Positions 1 to 10,152 of a stretch of DNA of 64,000 nt are shown here, piece by piece (position 1 is the first letter of the stretch; every line of letters starts with the position of its first letter). Made by a program: the position numbers and the translations under genes. The DNA comes from Tabrizicola sp. (GTDB lineage Bacteria; Pseudomonadota; Alphaproteobacteria; Rhodobacterales; Rhodobacteraceae): assembly GCF_016793705.1 (NCBI RefSeq), contig NZ_JAEULO010000021.1:124001-188000 (forward strand), in the 5' to 3' direction. The notes under the pieces are model-generated. The model ran no database searches. It had not been told where the DNA came from and saw only the letters and a list, made by a program, of their open reading frames with translations.

Positions 1-452
1 ATGATCACGCCCGAGGTCAGGAGCTTGTTGACGGCAAGACGCAAAGCGACCCAGCCGCCGGTGATCGAGGCGCAGCGGGTGCCGCCGTCGGCCTGGATCA
101 CGTCGCAGTCCACCACGATCTGCCGTTCGCCCAGGGCCTGCCGGTCCACGCCTGCCCGCAGCGAGCGCCCGATAAGGCGTTGAATTTCCTGTGTGCGACC
201 GGATTGCTTGCCCGCGGCCGCCTCTCTCCGCGTCCGCGAATTGGTGGCGCGGGGCAGCATGCCGTATTCCGCCGTCACCCAGCCCTGGCCGGTGTTCTTC
301 AGGAAGGGCGGCGCCTTGTCCTCGATGGTGGCAGAGCAGAGGACATGGGTTTCACCCATCCTGATCAGGCAAGAGCCCTCGGCATGCTTCATCACGCCGG
401 TTTCGATTGAAACCGCCCGAAGATCGCTTAGTTTTCTGCCTGACGGACGCAT
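1..452 (-). CDS. rph: Ribonuclease PH, N-terminal part (runs off the window)
   Basis: Reverse-strand reading frame from an ATG at 452, open to the window edge; about 150 residues are visible and the C-terminus lies outside. It begins [12 protein letters not shown] and continues with [24 protein letters not shown] split over the family's first beta strands, then the [13 protein letters not shown] stretch, all characteristic of RNase PH, the phosphorolytic 3' exonuclease that trims tRNA 3' ends. It is divergent from hrcA with only about 70 bases between the two starts, a common alphaproteobacterial arrangement. Confidence 0.93.
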   Translation of the reverse strand, partial: MRPSGRKLSDLRAVSIETGVMKHAEGSCLIRMGETHVLCSATIEDKAPPFLKNTGQGWVTAEYGMLPRATNSRTRREAAAGKQSGRTQEIQRLIGRSLRAGVDRQALGERQIVVDCDVIQADGGTRCASITGGWVALRLAVNKLLTSGVI

Positions 453-521
453 TGCCGGACCTCTCTGCTCGGACTGCGGCCACATATGCAACCACAGGCA
501 GGGGATGCAACCCCGATTACC

Positions 522-1592
522 ATGACCAGCCCGCAGCCGATCCTGACCGAGATGAACGACCGCACCCGCGAGGTGTTTCGCCGGGTGGTCGAGGGCTACC
601 TGACCTCCGGGGAGCCGGTGGGGTCGCGCACGTTGACGCGCACGCTGTCGGAAAAGGTCTCGGCGGCGACGGTGCGCAATGTGATGCAGGATCTGGAGTA
701 TCTCGGGCTTCTGGACAGTCCGCATGTCTCGGCAGGTCGGGTTCCGACGCAGGCGGGCTTGCGGATGTTCGTGGACAGCCTGCTGGAGGTCGGCCAGGTC
801 GCTCCCGAGGATCAGGAGCGGATCGACGCGACGCTGGGGGTGAATGATCAGGATGTGACGACGCTCTTGGACGAGGTGGGGGCCGCGCTGTCGGTGATCA
901 CCCGGGGGGCGAGCGTGGTGTTGTCGCCGAAACGCGAGGCAGCGATCCGGCATATCGAATTCGTCAGCCTTGGTGCCGAGCGGGCGCTTGTGGTGCTGGT
1001 CTTCGCCGACGGGCAGGTGGAAAACCGGGTTTTCGTGCCGCCGCCGGGGCAGACTCCTTCCTCCATGCGCGAGGCAGCGAATTTCCTGAACGCGCTGGCC
1101 GAGGGGCGGACGCTGTCCGAACTTCGCGCGCGGATGGCTCGCGAAATCGCCAGCCGGAGGCAAGAGATCGATTCGCTGGCGCGGCAGCTGGTCGAAAGCG
1201 GCCTCGCCCTGTGGGAGAATGCGGGGGAGCCATCGGAGCGGCTGATCGTGCGCGGCCGGGCCAACCTGATCGGCGAGGCGGCGGATCAGGGCGAGATCGA
1301 CCGGATCCGCGTGCTGTTCGATGACCTCGAGCGCAAGCGGGATATTGCCGAATTCCTGAACCTGACCGAGGCGGGCGAAGGTGTGCGCATTTTTATCGGG
1401 TCCGAGAACAAGCTTTTCTCACTTTCCGGTTCAAGTCTGGTGGTTTCTCCCTATATGAACGCTGATCGAAAGATCATCGGCGCGGTGGGCGTCATCGGTC
1501 CGACCCGGCTCAACTATGGCCGCATCGTGCCGATCGTCGACTACACCGCACAGCTGGTGGGCCGCCTGGTCTCTGACCGCGGCAAGGCGTGA
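522..1592 (+). CDS. hrcA: Heat-inducible transcription repressor HrcA
   Basis: A 356-residue protein with the HrcA plan: N-terminal winged helix (about residues 5-75, with the [14 protein letters not shown] recognition helix and SAGRVPT wing), a GAF-like middle, and a C-terminal IGxENK and GPTRLNYGR motif. It represses heat-shock operons by binding CIRCE elements. I chose the ATG at 522 ([19 protein letters not shown]), because the 12 residues added by an ATG at 486 are not HrcA-like and neither start has a strong ribosome site. grpE follows after 15 bases. No CIRCE palindrome is seen upstream, so this copy does not look autoregulated through CIRCE. Confidence 0.95.
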   Translation: MTSPQPILTEMNDRTREVFRRVVEGYLTSGEPVGSRTLTRTLSEKVSAATVRNVMQDLEYLGLLDSPHVSAGRVPTQAGLRMFVDSLLEVGQVAPEDQERIDATLGVNDQDVTTLLDEVGAALSVITRGASVVLSPKREAAIRHIEFVSLGAERALVVLVFADGQVENRVFVPPPGQTPSSMREAANFLNALAEGRTLSELRARMAREIASRRQEIDSLARQLVESGLALWENAGEPSERLIVRGRANLIGEAADQGEIDRIRVLFDDLERKRDIAEFLNLTEAGEGVRIFIGSENKLFSLSGSSLVVSPYMNADRKIIGAVGVIGPTRLNYGRIVPIVDYTAQLVGRLVSDRGKA

Positions 1593-1607
1593 CAAGAGGA
1601 CGTGCGA

Positions 1608-2138
1608 ATGTCGCAGGAAGAAACCACCGCCTCTGAGGTGGAACCGGAAGAGTTTGAGGCCGCGGTCGTCGATGAGCTGGAGGTCCTGCGGGCCGAGCGC
1701 GACGAGTTGCGTGACAAGTTCATGCGGGTGCTGGCGGATGCCGAGAATTCCCGCAAACGCGCCGAGCGCGACCGGAAAGAGGCTGAGATGTACGGCGGGA
1801 CGCGGCTCGCACGCGACCTCTTGCCGGTCTACGACAACCTGAACCGCGCGATCCAGGCGATCCCCGAGGAAAGCCGCGAAGCTTCGGCGGCGCTGATCGA
1901 GGGGGTGGAGCTGACCCTGCGCGAGCTGACCAATGTGATGACCAAGCACGGGGTGACGCCGATTTCCCCCGCCGTGGGCGATCAGTTCGACCCGCAACTG
2001 CATCAGGCGATGTTCGAGGCCCCGCTGCCGGGGACGAAGGCCGGGCAGATCATCCAGGTGATGACCGAAGGCTTCCTGCTGCACGACCGGTTGTTGCGTC
2101 CGGCGCAGGTGGGCGTGTCGTCGAATACGGCGGGGTGA
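1608..2138 (+). CDS. grpE: Nucleotide exchange factor GrpE
   Basis: A 176-residue GrpE, the ADP/ATP exchange factor for DnaK. It has an acidic N-terminus, a long helix predicted to pair in the dimer (about residues 20-75, ending ENSRKRAERDRKE), and the C-terminal beta domain with VGDQFDPQLHQAMFE and the closing GFLLHDRLLRPAQV motif. The ATG at 1608 is preceded by AAGAGGA with good spacing; a GTG six bases upstream would be too close to it. It is co-directional with hrcA and convergent with mutS. Confidence 0.95.
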   Translation: MSQEETTASEVEPEEFEAAVVDELEVLRAERDELRDKFMRVLADAENSRKRAERDRKEAEMYGGTRLARDLLPVYDNLNRAIQAIPEESREASAALIEGVELTLRELTNVMTKHGVTPISPAVGDQFDPQLHQAMFEAPLPGTKAGQIIQVMTEGFLLHDRLLRPAQVGVSSNTAG

Positions 2139-2152
2139 TACGCTGGGGGGTT

Positions 2153-4768
2153 CTACACCAACCCCTTGATTTCGTATATCAATCGCAGCGCCTCCATTGG
2201 TGTCAGCTCGTCCGGGTGAACCCCCTTGAGCCGTTCCTCCACCGCTGAAACCTTCTGCCTCTGCGGAGGCGCGGGAGGTGGCGCGGCGCGGAAGAGCGGC
2301 AGGTCGTCGATCAGGGTGGCCTGCTTGCCGCCCTCGCGGTCGCCCTTTTCCAGGGCGTCCAGCACCACCTTCGCCCGTTCGATCACGCTGGCCGGAAGCC
2401 CCGCAAGCCGGGCGACCTGCACGCCATAGCTGCGGTCGGCGGCGCCTTCGCGGACCTCGTGCAGGAAGATGACCTCACCTTCCCATTCCTTGACCGTGAC
2501 GGTGGCGTTCTTCACCCCCGGCAGCTTGCCTGCGAGTGCTGTCATCTCGTGGTAATGCGTGGCGAAAAGCGCGCGGGAGCGGTTGACCTCGTGCAGATGC
2601 TCCAGCGTGGCCCATGCGATGCTGAGGCCGTCATATGTCGCCGTCCCGCGCCCGATCTCGTCAAGGATCACCAGCGCGCGGTCGTCGGCCTGGTTGAGGA
2701 TCGCCGCCGTTTCCACCATCTCGACCATGAAGGTCGACCGGCCCCGGGCGAGGTCATCCGAGGCGCCGACCCGGCTGAAAAGCTGGCTGACGAGGCCGAT
2801 CCGGGCTTCCGTCGCCGGGACATGGCTGCCCGCCTGGGCGAGGAGCGCGATCAGCGCGTTCTGGCGCAGGAAGGTGGATTTCCCGGCCATGTTCGGCCCG
2901 GTCAGCAGCCAGATGGCGGGCGTGTCCTTGTCGGTGAGTTGGCAGTCGTTCGCGACGAAGGGCAGGCCCTCTCGGCGAAGGGCGCGTTCCACCACCGGAT
3001 GCCGCCCCCCGGTGATCTGGAAAGCGCGGCTGTCGTCCACCACGGGTGCGCACCAGCCTTCCTCGGCGGAAAGGTCGGCGAAGGCGGCGGCGAGGTCGAT
3101 CTCGGCCAGCGCGCGGGCGGCAAGGGCGATGGGGGCGGAGGCATCGAGGATATGGGCCTTAAGGCCGGAATAGTGACGCTTTTCGATCTCGAGCGCGTGG
3201 TTGGCCGAGTTCAGGATCCTGGTTTCGAGGTCGGAAAGTGCGAGGGTGGTAAAGCGCACCTGCCCGGCGGTGGTCTGGCGGTGGATGAAGGTCTGCGGCT
3301 GCGCGCGCATCCGGTCTTCATGCGTGCTTGTCGTCTCGATGAAGTAGCCGAGCACGTTGTTGTGCTTGATCTTCAGGGAGGCGATGCCGGTGGCCTCGGC
3401 ATACTCGGCCTGCATGCGGGCGATGATGCCGCGACCTTCGTCGCGAAGCGCGCGGGTTTCGTCGAGTTCGGGGTCGTAGCCAGGCGCGATATAGCCGCCG
3501 TCGCGGGCAAGGAGCGGGGGTTCTCCGATGAGGGCTTCGGTTAGGAGGGTGACGAGGTCGGTGTGGCCGGTGAGGGCTTGTGCGGCCTCGGCCAGCAGGG
3601 GCGGGGCGGCGGTCAGGAGGGTGGCGATCTGGCCGGCCTGCTCCAGTCCGGCGCGGATGGCGGTCATGTCGCGCGGGCCGTCGCGGTCGAGCGCGAGGCG
3701 GGAGAGGGCGCGGTCGATGTCGGGGACATGGGCCAGGGCTTCGCGCAGGCGGTCGCGGAAGGAGGGGGTTTCGAGGAGGAAATCGAGAGCGGCCTGGCGG
3801 GCGTGGATGGTGTGCAGGTCGAGAGAGGGGGAGGAAAGACGGCGTTCGAGGAGGCGGGCGCCGCCGGCGGTGACGGTGCGGTCGATGGCGGAGAGGAGGG
3901 AGCCGTCGCGGCCACCCGAGAGGGACTGGGTGAGTTCGAGGTTGCGGCGGGTTGCGGCGTCGATCTGCATCGTGCCGCCGAGGGGTTCCCTGACCGGCGG
4001 GCGGAGGAGGGGCATCCGGCCCCGTTGGGTGAGGTGGAGGTAGTCGACGAGGGCACCCATGGCGGAGATTTCGGCGCGGTCGAAGGTGCCGAAGGCGTCG
4101 AGGGAGGCGACGTGGAAGAGGTCGCAGAGGCGTTTCTCGGCGTTGGTGGAATCGAAGCTGCCGCGCGAAAGGGGGGTGACGGCGAGGCTGTCGAGGAGAG
4201 GGATGAGGTCGCGTTCGCGGGCTTCGGAGAGGAGGAGTTCGCGGGGGGCGATGCGGGCGAGGTCGGGGGAGAGGCGGGCGAGGGAGGATTGCATCACCCG
4301 GAACTCGCCGGTCGAGATGTCGGCCCAGGCGAAGGCGGCCTGGTCGCGGACTTCCGAATAGGCGGCGAGGAAGTTGTGGCGGCGGGCTTCGAGAAGGGAG
4401 TCCTCGGTCAGGGTGCCGGGGGTGACGAGACGGACGACGTCGCGTTTGACGACGGATTTGGAGCCGCGCTTCTTCGCCTCGGCGGGGTCTTCCAGCTGTT
4501 CGGCGATGGCGACGCGGAAGCCCTTGCGGATCAGGGTGAGAAGGTAGCCCTCGGCGGCGTGGACCGGGACGCCGCACATGGCGATGGGCTCGCCCAGATG
4601 TTGCCCTCGCTTGGTGAGGGCGATGTCGAGGGCTGCGGATGCCGCGACGGCGTCGTCGAAGAACATCTCGTAGAAGTCGCCCATCCGGTAGAACAGGAGG
4701 GCGCCGGGGTTCTGGGCCTTGATCTCCAGATACTGCGCCATCATCGGCGTGACGGTGTCTTCGGTCAC
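2153..4768 (-). CDS. mutS: DNA mismatch repair protein MutS
   Basis: MutS of about 871 residues, which recognises mismatches and starts methyl-independent repair. The mismatch-binding F-x-E motif is visible as [11 protein letters not shown] (F32, E34), the Walker A as GPNMAGKST near residue 630, then the [12 protein letters not shown] Walker B/signature region and a C-terminal helix pair. I chose the GTG at 4768, which has a GGGGGA ribosome site and leads straight into [17 protein letters not shown] at 4843 in the same frame would add 25 residues unlike the family. A 15-base palindrome lies about 60 bases upstream. Confidence 0.95.
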   Translation of the reverse strand: MTEDTVTPMMAQYLEIKAQNPGALLFYRMGDFYEMFFDDAVAASAALDIALTKRGQHLGEPIAMCGVPVHAAEGYLLTLIRKGFRVAIAEQLEDPAEAKKRGSKSVVKRDVVRLVTPGTLTEDSLLEARRHNFLAAYSEVRDQAAFAWADISTGEFRVMQSSLARLSPDLARIAPRELLLSEARERDLIPLLDSLAVTPLSRGSFDSTNAEKRLCDLFHVASLDAFGTFDRAEISAMGALVDYLHLTQRGRMPLLRPPVREPLGGTMQIDAATRRNLELTQSLSGGRDGSLLSAIDRTVTAGGARLLERRLSSPSLDLHTIHARQAALDFLLETPSFRDRLREALAHVPDIDRALSRLALDRDGPRDMTAIRAGLEQAGQIATLLTAAPPLLAEAAQALTGHTDLVTLLTEALIGEPPLLARDGGYIAPGYDPELDETRALRDEGRGIIARMQAEYAEATGIASLKIKHNNVLGYFIETTSTHEDRMRAQPQTFIHRQTTAGQVRFTTLALSDLETRILNSANHALEIEKRHYSGLKAHILDASAPIALAARALAEIDLAAAFADLSAEEGWCAPVVDDSRAFQITGGRHPVVERALRREGLPFVANDCQLTDKDTPAIWLLTGPNMAGKSTFLRQNALIALLAQAGSHVPATEARIGLVSQLFSRVGASDDLARGRSTFMVEMVETAAILNQADDRALVILDEIGRGTATYDGLSIAWATLEHLHEVNRSRALFATHYHEMTALAGKLPGVKNATVTVKEWEGEVIFLHEVREGAADRSYGVQVARLAGLPASVIERAKVVLDALEKGDREGGKQATLIDDLPLFRAAPPPAPPQRQKVSAVEERLKGVHPDELTPMEALRLIYEIKGLV

Positions 4769-4827
4769 TTTGGGTCCCCCGTGGTTGGGGGAGAGTATCG
4801 GGTGAGCGGCGGTGGGGGAAGAGGGGG

Positions 4828-4842
4828 TGTCCACAGTGGACA
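4828..4842. repeat. 15-base perfect-arm palindrome upstream of mutS
   Basis: The sequence TGTCCACAGTGGACA reads almost identically on both strands. The same 15-mer, plus two flanking bases, recurs in opposite orientation at 44298-44312. Here it lies about 60 bases upstream of the mutS start; function unknown. Confidence 0.5.
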
Positions 4843-4936
4843 AACTTGGGAGATCGTTTGATTTCAGTGGGTTGGGTGCGGGCGTTTACCGCGTGTCAGG
4901 ATTTGGGTTCGCGGCCCATCCAGGGCGCTGATGTTT

Positions 4937-4975
4937 GCCTCCAGCGGGGATATTTGGGGCAAAGATAAAAGGCCG
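4937..4975 (+). repeat. GGGATATTT-type intergenic element, copy 1
   Basis: Contains GCCTCCAGCGGGGATATTT followed by GGGGCAAAGATAAAAGG. It matches copy 4 at 62913 over GCCTCC(A/G)GCGGGGATATTT and then shares a CAA-n-AAAGG tail. It lies between the mutS start and the hslU stop. Confidence 0.6.
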
Positions 4976-5057
4976 GCCCTTTGGCGCAGAGAGCCAGCCA
5001 TGGTGACATGGTTCAATGCAGAGTCGGGGTGAACCCCGACCTACGGGGTGGGGCGGG

Positions 5058-6356
5058 TTACAACACGTAGCGCGAGATGTCGGCGGAGCGGGCGAGGGCG
5101 CCGAGGTGGGTTTCGACAAATCCGGCATCGACGGTGACGGACTGGCCGGAGCGGTCGGGGGCGTGGAAGCTGAGGTCCTCGAACACGCGCTCCATCACCG
5201 TGTAGAGGCGGCGGGCGCCGATGTTCTCGACGCTGCGGTTCACCTCGGCGGCGATGCGGGCCAGGGCGGCGATGCCGTCGGGGGTGAAGGTGACTTGCAC
5301 ATCCTCGGTTGCCATCAGGGCGGTGTATTGCCGGGTCAGCGCGTTGTCGGTGTCGGTCAGGATGGAGACGAAATCCTCTTCGGTCAGGGGCGCGAGTTCG
5401 ACGCGGATCGGCAGGCGGCCTTGCAGTTCCGGCAGGAGGTCGGAGGGCTTGGCGATGTGGAAGGCGCCGGAGGCGATGAAGAGGATGTGGTCGGTCTTGA
5501 CCGGGCCGTGCTTGGTGGAGACGGTGGTGCCCTCGATCAGCGGCAGCAGGTCGCGCTGGACGCCTTCGCGGGAGACATCGGCGCCGCGGGCGTCGGAGCG
5601 GGCGCAGATCTTGTCGATCTCGTCGAGGAAGACGATGCCGTTTTCCTGCACCGCCTCCAAAGCCGCAGTGCGGACGGCTTCGTCGTCGAGAAGCTTGTCG
5701 GCCTCTTGCCCGATCAGCACCTCATAGCTTTGCGCCACCGTCATCCGTTTGCGGTTGGTGCGACCACCGAAGGCCTTGAACAGGTCCTGCAACCCCTGCA
5801 TCTGGGTTTCCATGCCGGGCATCCCGAAGCCGAGCGGCATGGCGGGGGCGGCATCCGTGACCTCGATCTCGATCATCGTGTCGTCGAGTTCGCCACGCTT
5901 CAGCTTGCCGCGGAACATCTCGCGGGTCTGCTCGCGGGCGTCCTTGCCGGCGAGGGCCTCTAGCACCCGGTCCTCGGCGGCCTTGTGGGCGCGGGACTTC
6001 ACCTCTTCCCGCATCTGGGCGCGGGTGTCGTTTATCGCGACATCGACAAGATCGCGCACGATGGAATCCACGTCGCGACCGACATAGCCGACTTCGGTGA
6101 ACTTGGTGGCCTCGACTTTGAGGAAGGGGGCCTTGGCCAGCTTGGCGAGGCGGCGGCTGATCTCGGTCTTGCCGACGCCGGTGGGGCCGATCATCAGGAT
6201 GTTCTTCGGATAGACCTCGTCCCGCAAGTCGTCGTCCAGCCGCTTGCGGCGCCAGCGGTTGCGCAGCGCCACGGCGACGGCGCGCTTGGCTTCCTTCTGG
6301 CCGATGATGAAACGGTCAAGCTCGGAGACGATCTCGCGGGGGGTCAGGTTGGTCAT
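5058..6356 (-). CDS. hslU: HslU, ATPase subunit of the HslVU protease
   Basis: A 432-residue AAA+ unfoldase that feeds substrates to the HslV peptidase. It begins [20 protein letters not shown] and shows Walker A GPTGVGKT (57-64), the GYVGRD pore motif, the I domain (about 110-240), Walker B FLDEIDK and the sensor-2 region [17 protein letters not shown]. The C-terminus RYVL is the conserved tail that docks into HslV. The ATG overlaps the stop of the upstream membrane-protein gene (ATGA), implying translational coupling. hslV lies about 1.5 kb upstream on the same strand, separated by two other genes. Confidence 0.96.
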   Translation of the reverse strand: MTNLTPREIVSELDRFIIGQKEAKRAVAVALRNRWRRKRLDDDLRDEVYPKNILMIGPTGVGKTEISRRLAKLAKAPFLKVEATKFTEVGYVGRDVDSIVRDLVDVAINDTRAQMREEVKSRAHKAAEDRVLEALAGKDAREQTREMFRGKLKRGELDDTMIEIEVTDAAPAMPLGFGMPGMETQMQGLQDLFKAFGGRTNRKRMTVAQSYEVLIGQEADKLLDDEAVRTAALEAVQENGIVFLDEIDKICARSDARGADVSREGVQRDLLPLIEGTTVSTKHGPVKTDHILFIASGAFHIAKPSDLLPELQGRLPIRVELAPLTEEDFVSILTDTDNALTRQYTALMATEDVQVTFTPDGIAALARIAAEVNRSVENIGARRLYTVMERVFEDLSFHAPDRSGQSVTVDAGFVETHLGALARSADISRYVL

Positions 6357-7414
6357 TCGGTGGATCCATAGGGCGGCAGGCGGGACTTGCCGGGGAAATC
6401 GGGAAGCAGTTGCATGACTTTCGCACGAAGCTGCACCCACCAGGTGCCGATGGCGGTGATGAAGGCGCCAAGGGTGAGGAGGACGAAGATCCAGCTGGTT
6501 CCGCCGCCCTCGCCCATGGCCCAGGCGATGACAAGGGCGATATAGGCGATGGCGGCGGTCAGGAAGCTGCGGCGGTCGATGACCAGCGCCAGGACGGTGA
6601 TCAGCACGAGGGCAATGGCAAGGAACCCGACGCCGCCGCCATTCAGCAGGGTGACGGCGACGGTGTTCACCAGCGCGGGCGCGGCGAGGAGATGGCACCA
6701 GAAGGCGGTGGCCGAATGCCGCCCGAGACGATGGGGGTCGCGGGTGTCGAACCACATGCCGACAAGGAAGGCCCCGATGCCGAACAGGAGCGTGGCGGTG
6801 GCTAAGGCAGGGCTTTCGCCGAGGTCGAAGAGCGAACGGTAGCCGTGGAGGCCGGTGAAGAGCCCGGCGAGGTTCGAGGCGGAGGCGGTGACGGCGTAGA
6901 CCGCGCCGAGGGTGAAGCCGCCGGTCAGGAAGGCGGCGAAGGGCAGGCGGAAGCGGCGATACCAGGCGACCATGGCGAGGGCGGAGACGACGAAGCCAAG
7001 GATGGCGATCATCCGTTCGTCAAGGCCGGCCTGGGCCAGGACTGTGAAGACGAAGATCACGATGCCGATGCCGAATGCGGTGGCAAGCACCATCGAGGGC
7101 AGGGTCATCCGGCGCTTCAGGGTGAAGTAACCCGCCCACCACCAGGCGATTGCGGCGGTGGCGAGGGGGACCAGAGTGAGGAGGGCAAAGCTACCGAAGG
7201 CTGCCAGGAGGCCGGTAACGCCGGTGAGCAGGATGATCAGACCGATGGAGATGAAGATTTCTGAGAAGCCACGGAAGAACTCGAAGGGTTCGTCCTCGGA
7301 AGGAAGGGTGGCGCGCTTGCCGGCCCGATCATGGGCAAGGGCCGAGAGCGATGCTGCCTGCGCCTCGGTCAGGATGCCGGCGGCGACGGCGGCGCGAATA
7401 TCTTCTGGGGTCAT
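6353..7414 (-). CDS. Multi-pass membrane protein, DUF2157-like
   Basis: A 353-residue protein with a soluble N-terminus ([20 protein letters not shown], resembling the short helical start of DUF2157 proteins), an [13 protein letters not shown] stretch, then about ten hydrophobic segments to residue 330. I do not recognise a catalytic motif; a specific function cannot be given. The ATG at 7414 is chosen over a further upstream in-frame ATG because the family-like start is here. It is translationally coupled to hslU by ATGA and so is probably co-transcribed with it. Confidence 0.8.
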   Translation of the reverse strand: MTPEDIRAAVAAGILTEAQAASLSALAHDRAGKRATLPSEDEPFEFFRGFSEIFISIGLIILLTGVTGLLAAFGSFALLTLVPLATAAIAWWWAGYFTLKRRMTLPSMVLATAFGIGIVIFVFTVLAQAGLDERMIAILGFVVSALAMVAWYRRFRLPFAAFLTGGFTLGAVYAVTASASNLAGLFTGLHGYRSLFDLGESPALATATLLFGIGAFLVGMWFDTRDPHRLGRHSATAFWCHLLAAPALVNTVAVTLLNGGGVGFLAIALVLITVLALVIDRRSFLTAAIAYIALVIAWAMGEGGGTSWIFVLLTLGAFITAIGTWWVQLRAKVMQLLPDFPGKSRLPPYGSTE

Positions 7415-7503
7415 CCCGATGGTGCCTCGGCAAGAAACTGTTCGTGCAGAGATAAGGGGTTTGTCGGGGCAAACCAAGTGAGGTAAGTTCACCGGGCAGG
7501 CAG

Positions 7504-7547
7504 TATATACAATCGGAAGGTCGCATATCTACAAGTCGTATATATGC
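7504..7547. promoter_or_regulatory. AT-rich inverted repeats, candidate operator/promoter
   Basis: An AT-rich patch inside GC-rich DNA. It has TATATAC at 7504-7510 and the inverted pair GCATAT (7523-7528) and ATATGC (7542-7547) around GTATATAT. It lies between the divergent membrane-protein gene and the antitoxin gene. BrnA-type antitoxins bind palindromes in front of their own genes, so an autoregulatory site is a reasonable inference. Confidence 0.35.
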
Positions 7548-7622
7548 TTTCGGCCATAAACGGTTGAAATACATAAAGAAGACCACAGCGCAAAGGCTGG
7601 GCACGGAAAGAAGGGCGTGTGC

Positions 7623-7913
7623 ATGGTGGACGAGGTTCCGAAACGTTTGAGCATCGCGGAGAAGCGGGCTCTGGCGGCGCCGTTGGTGTTGACACCTGAT
7701 CGGCAGGTCGAGGAGCTGGAGGTCGAGGCGCTGTCGACAGTGGCCTGGGTCGAAGCCTCGCTGCGCGAAACGACGCGGAAGAAACTGATCTCGCTGCGGG
7801 TGGATCCGGCTGTGCTCGACTTCTTCAAGGCGCAGGGGCCGGGCTACCAGACGCGGATGAACGCGGTGCTGACGGCATATATGCAGGTGAAGAAGGAAAT
7901 GGGTCAGGCCTGA
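7623..7913 (+). CDS. BrnA-like antitoxin (orphan)
   Basis: A 96-residue protein whose second half carries the BrnA/DUF4415 ribbon-helix-helix signature: [18 protein letters not shown] then [16 protein letters not shown]. The family normally neutralises and represses a BrnT RNase toxin encoded just upstream. Here only about 200 non-coding bases precede the gene, too short for the roughly 90-residue toxin, and none is found downstream. The ATG at 7623 has an AAGAAGGG ribosome site seven bases away. The 3' end overlaps the end of hslV by 10 bases, tail to tail. Confidence 0.75.
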   Translation: MVDEVPKRLSIAEKRALAAPLVLTPDRQVEELEVEALSTVAWVEASLRETTRKKLISLRVDPAVLDFFKAQGPGYQTRMNAVLTAYMQVKKEMGQA

Positions 7914-8479
7914 GTCCTGGCCTGAGCCTTGATCCGTTCCACCGTCAGGTTGCCGTTGGTGTAGACGCAAATGTCGGCGGCGATGGCCATGGCCTTGCGG
8001 GCGATGTCCTCGGCTGGGAGGTCGGTCTGCATCAGGCCGCGGGCGGCGGCGAGGGCGAAGTTGCCGCCAGAGCCGATGGCAGCCACGTCATGTTCGGGTT
8101 CCAGCACGTCGCCGGCGCCGGTGATGACGTAAAGCGCGCTGCCGTCGGTGACGATCAGCATGGCTTCCAGGTTGCGCAGGTATTTGTCCATGCGCCAGTC
8201 CTTCGCCAGGTCGACGCAGGCGCGGGCGAGCTGGCCGGGTGCGGCTTCCAGTTTCTTCTCCAGCCGTTCCAGCAGGGTGAAGGCGTCGGCGGTCGATCCC
8301 GCGAAGCCGCAGACCACGTCATGCCCGCCGGGGGACAGGCGGCGGACCTTGCGGGCGGTGCCCTTGATCACGGTCTGGCCGAGGGAGACCTGGCCGTCGC
8401 CCGCGACCACGACCTCGCCGCCGCGGCGGACGGCGAGGATGGTGGTGCCGTGCCAGCCGGGGAATTTGTCGTCAGCCAT
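7904..8479 (-). CDS. hslV: HslV, peptidase subunit of the HslVU protease
   Basis: A 191-residue threonine peptidase of the proteasome family. The short leader [11 protein letters not shown] precedes the TTILAVRRG stretch, so Thr12 is the expected new N-terminus and nucleophile after processing. The GDGQVSLG and [12 protein letters not shown] motifs and the [13 protein letters not shown] stretch are typical HslV. It forms the chamber served by HslU at 5058-6356. It is read in the same direction as rpsO upstream, after a terminator hairpin. Confidence 0.96.
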   Translation of the reverse strand: MADDKFPGWHGTTILAVRRGGEVVVAGDGQVSLGQTVIKGTARKVRRLSPGGHDVVCGFAGSTADAFTLLERLEKKLEAAPGQLARACVDLAKDWRMDKYLRNLEAMLIVTDGSALYVITGAGDVLEPEHDVAAIGSGGNFALAAARGLMQTDLPAEDIARKAMAIAADICVYTNGNLTVERIKAQARTQA

Positions 8480-8525
8480 GATGCCCTCCAGTTTGGGTCT
8501 ATATAGGCGTGCTGCGGGCGCAACG

Positions 8526-8558
8526 CAAAACGCCCGCGCCTTGGGGGCACGGGCGTCT
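8526..8558 (-). terminator. Rho-independent terminator after rpsO
   Basis: On the minus strand, ACGCCCGTGCC and GGCGCGGGCGT form an 11-pair stem (one G-T pair) around a short loop, followed directly by TTTT. It lies just downstream of rpsO. Confidence 0.75.
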
Positions 8559-8577
8559 TGTGTAGCTGTGGCCGGTC

Positions 8578-8847
8578 TTAGCGACGCAGGCCGAGGCGGG
8601 TGATCAGCGAGGAATACCGCGCTTCGTCCGTTTTCTTCAGGTAGTCCAGCAGCTTGCGGCGCTGGGCGACGAGCATGAGAAGGCCGCGACGCGAGTGGTT
8701 GTCGTTCTTGTGGCCCTTGAAATGCTCGGTCAGGGTGGCGATGCGCGACGAGAGGATCGCAACCTGGACTTCGGGCGAGCCGGTGTCGCCTTCCTTGGTC
8801 GCGTATTCCTTGATGAGCTTCGCCTTTTCTTCGACGGTGATCGACAT
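8578..8847 (-). CDS. rpsO: Small ribosomal subunit protein uS15
   Basis: An 89-residue S15, a primary 16S rRNA binding protein of the central domain. It has the conserved [17 protein letters not shown] and [15 protein letters not shown] stretches and ends [13 protein letters not shown]. The ATG at 8847 follows AAAGGAG. A terminator lies just downstream, so it can be a single-gene unit. Confidence 0.97.
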   Translation of the reverse strand: MSITVEEKAKLIKEYATKEGDTGSPEVQVAILSSRIATLTEHFKGHKNDNHSRRGLLMLVAQRRKLLDYLKKTDEARYSSLITRLGLRR

Positions 8848-9147
8848 CGGGGTCTCCTTTGGTTGAAGGGTCATGGCGCAAGCCGGGATGTCGTCCAGCA
8901 GGGCCCTTGGAGGCTCCGCCCGAAGGCGGATGCGGGCGTATAGGCGGATTCGGGGGCGAGGGGAAGCGGATTCGTTCTGGGAAACGGGTTGTTAACCCTG
9001 AGTCCAGATTCCCCGGCCGGATGCCCTGACGCTGCTAGGGAAGGCGCAGGATTCATGATACGTTCCCCCTGAAGTTCCTGTGCGTTGCCAGATGGTTAAC
9101 GGTGAGAGTGGCCGGTCCGGTCGGTTCGGTGAAAGGGAGTAGCGGAA
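8848..9147. other. Intergenic region between rpsO and the RTX-like gene
   Basis: About 300 bases carrying the divergent 5' regions of both genes. I see the ribosome sites at each end and several GC-rich short inverted repeats, but no gene or clear promoter. Confidence 0.4.
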
Positions 9148-10149
9148 TTGCTTGCCATTCTGGGTCTCTTCGGCGTGATGATGGCCGGTCTTGCCGCCGA
9201 CGCCCTGATATCGGCGCAGGACGATCAGCCCGATGAGCCAGAGGATGACCCGCAGGAGGAGGACGGGGCGCTCAGCGACGGCAACCTGCTGGACGATCTT
9301 TCCGGGGACCCGACGATCCCGACCTCGGACGACAGTGTCGATCCGGTGGAGCCGGATGTGACCGTGCCGGGAACGGATGATGCGGATGTGCTGGACGGGC
9401 ACGGCGGCAATGACGTGATCCAGGGTGGCGATGGCGCCGACCTGATCAACGGTCGCGACGGCGACGACTGTATCGATGCGGGCGCCGGAAACGATGCGGT
9501 CTGGGCGGGTGCGGGCGATGACAGCGTCGGTGCGGGTGACGGAAGCGACACGGTCCAGGGGGACCTTGGCAACGACGTGATCGAAGGCGGGGACGGCCGG
9601 GATTCGCTGGCCGGATGCGACGGTGACGACAGTCTGTCGGGGGGCGCCGGGAACGATACCCTGCTGGGCGGCCAAGGCGAGGACTGGCTGGACGGCGGCG
9701 AGGATGACGACTGGCTGTCGGGGGGCGACGGCAACGACCATCTGACCGGCGGCAGCGGAAAGGACGAGCTGGACGGTGGCCGTGGCGATGACAGGATTTC
9801 GGGCGTCGAGGCTGAGGGCGGGCAGGAACCCGATTTCCTCAACGGCGGCGAGGGGAACGATCATCTCATCCTCGGCGCGGGCGACCATGCGACAGGCGGT
9901 GCGGGCAGTGACGAGTTCGTGTTGCAGGAATGGCTGAATGAGGCCTCGCTGGCGCATATCGTCGATTATGATCCGGCTCAGGACCGGCTGGTCATCGTCT
10001 ACGACCAGGCCGTCCATCCCGACCCGGTGCTGACGGTCGAGCCGAACGAGGGCGGACCGGGGCATTCGATCTTCATCGACGGTGCGAAGATTGCCGTGGT
10101 TGACGGGGCTCCGGTCAGCGCGGGTGATGTCCGCCTGGTCGCGGCCTGA
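9148..10149 (+). CDS. RTX-type calcium-binding repeat protein
   Basis: A 333-residue very acidic protein. An N-terminal hydrophobic stretch (about residues 1-22) suggests a membrane anchor or signal, then comes an acidic linker (25-75). About residues 80-230 hold many nonapeptide repeats of the G-G-x-G-x-D-x-h-x kind (for example GGNDVIQGGDGADLI), which coil into a calcium-loaded beta roll. A C-terminal region (about 240-333) resembles the domain following RTX repeats. The start is a TTG with GAAAGGGAG eight bases upstream. No protease, lipase or type I secretion genes lie beside it, so its role is unknown. Confidence 0.85.
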   Translation: MLAILGLFGVMMAGLAADALISAQDDQPDEPEDDPQEEDGALSDGNLLDDLSGDPTIPTSDDSVDPVEPDVTVPGTDDADVLDGHGGNDVIQGGDGADLINGRDGDDCIDAGAGNDAVWAGAGDDSVGAGDGSDTVQGDLGNDVIEGGDGRDSLAGCDGDDSLSGGAGNDTLLGGQGEDWLDGGEDDDWLSGGDGNDHLTGGSGKDELDGGRGDDRISGVEAEGGQEPDFLNGGEGNDHLILGAGDHATGGAGSDEFVLQEWLNEASLAHIVDYDPAQDRLVIVYDQAVHPDPVLTVEPNEGGPGHSIFIDGAKIAVVDGAPVSAGDVRLVAA

Positions 10150-10152
10150 GGG

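Noticed and set aside
453-521. Possible CIRCE or heat-shock promoter between rph and hrcA
   Set aside because: No TTAGCACTC inverted repeat or convincing RpoH-type promoter is visible.
3318-4577. Long arginine/proline-rich reading frame antiparallel or shifted within mutS (and similar frames within dxs, ilvE, nirI, norB and the T6SS genes)
   Set aside because: These are shadows produced by high GC third positions of real genes; compositions are extreme and no family motifs occur.
7415-7622. BrnT toxin gene before the BrnA-like antitoxin
   Set aside because: The gap is about 200 bases, too short for a full toxin, and no BrnT-like stretch is readable on the plus strand.
9385-9850. Tandem DNA repeats in the RTX-like gene as a possible mobile or CRISPR-like array
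   Set aside because: The periodicity is explained by the calcium-binding nonapeptides; DNA units are not identical and have no spacers.
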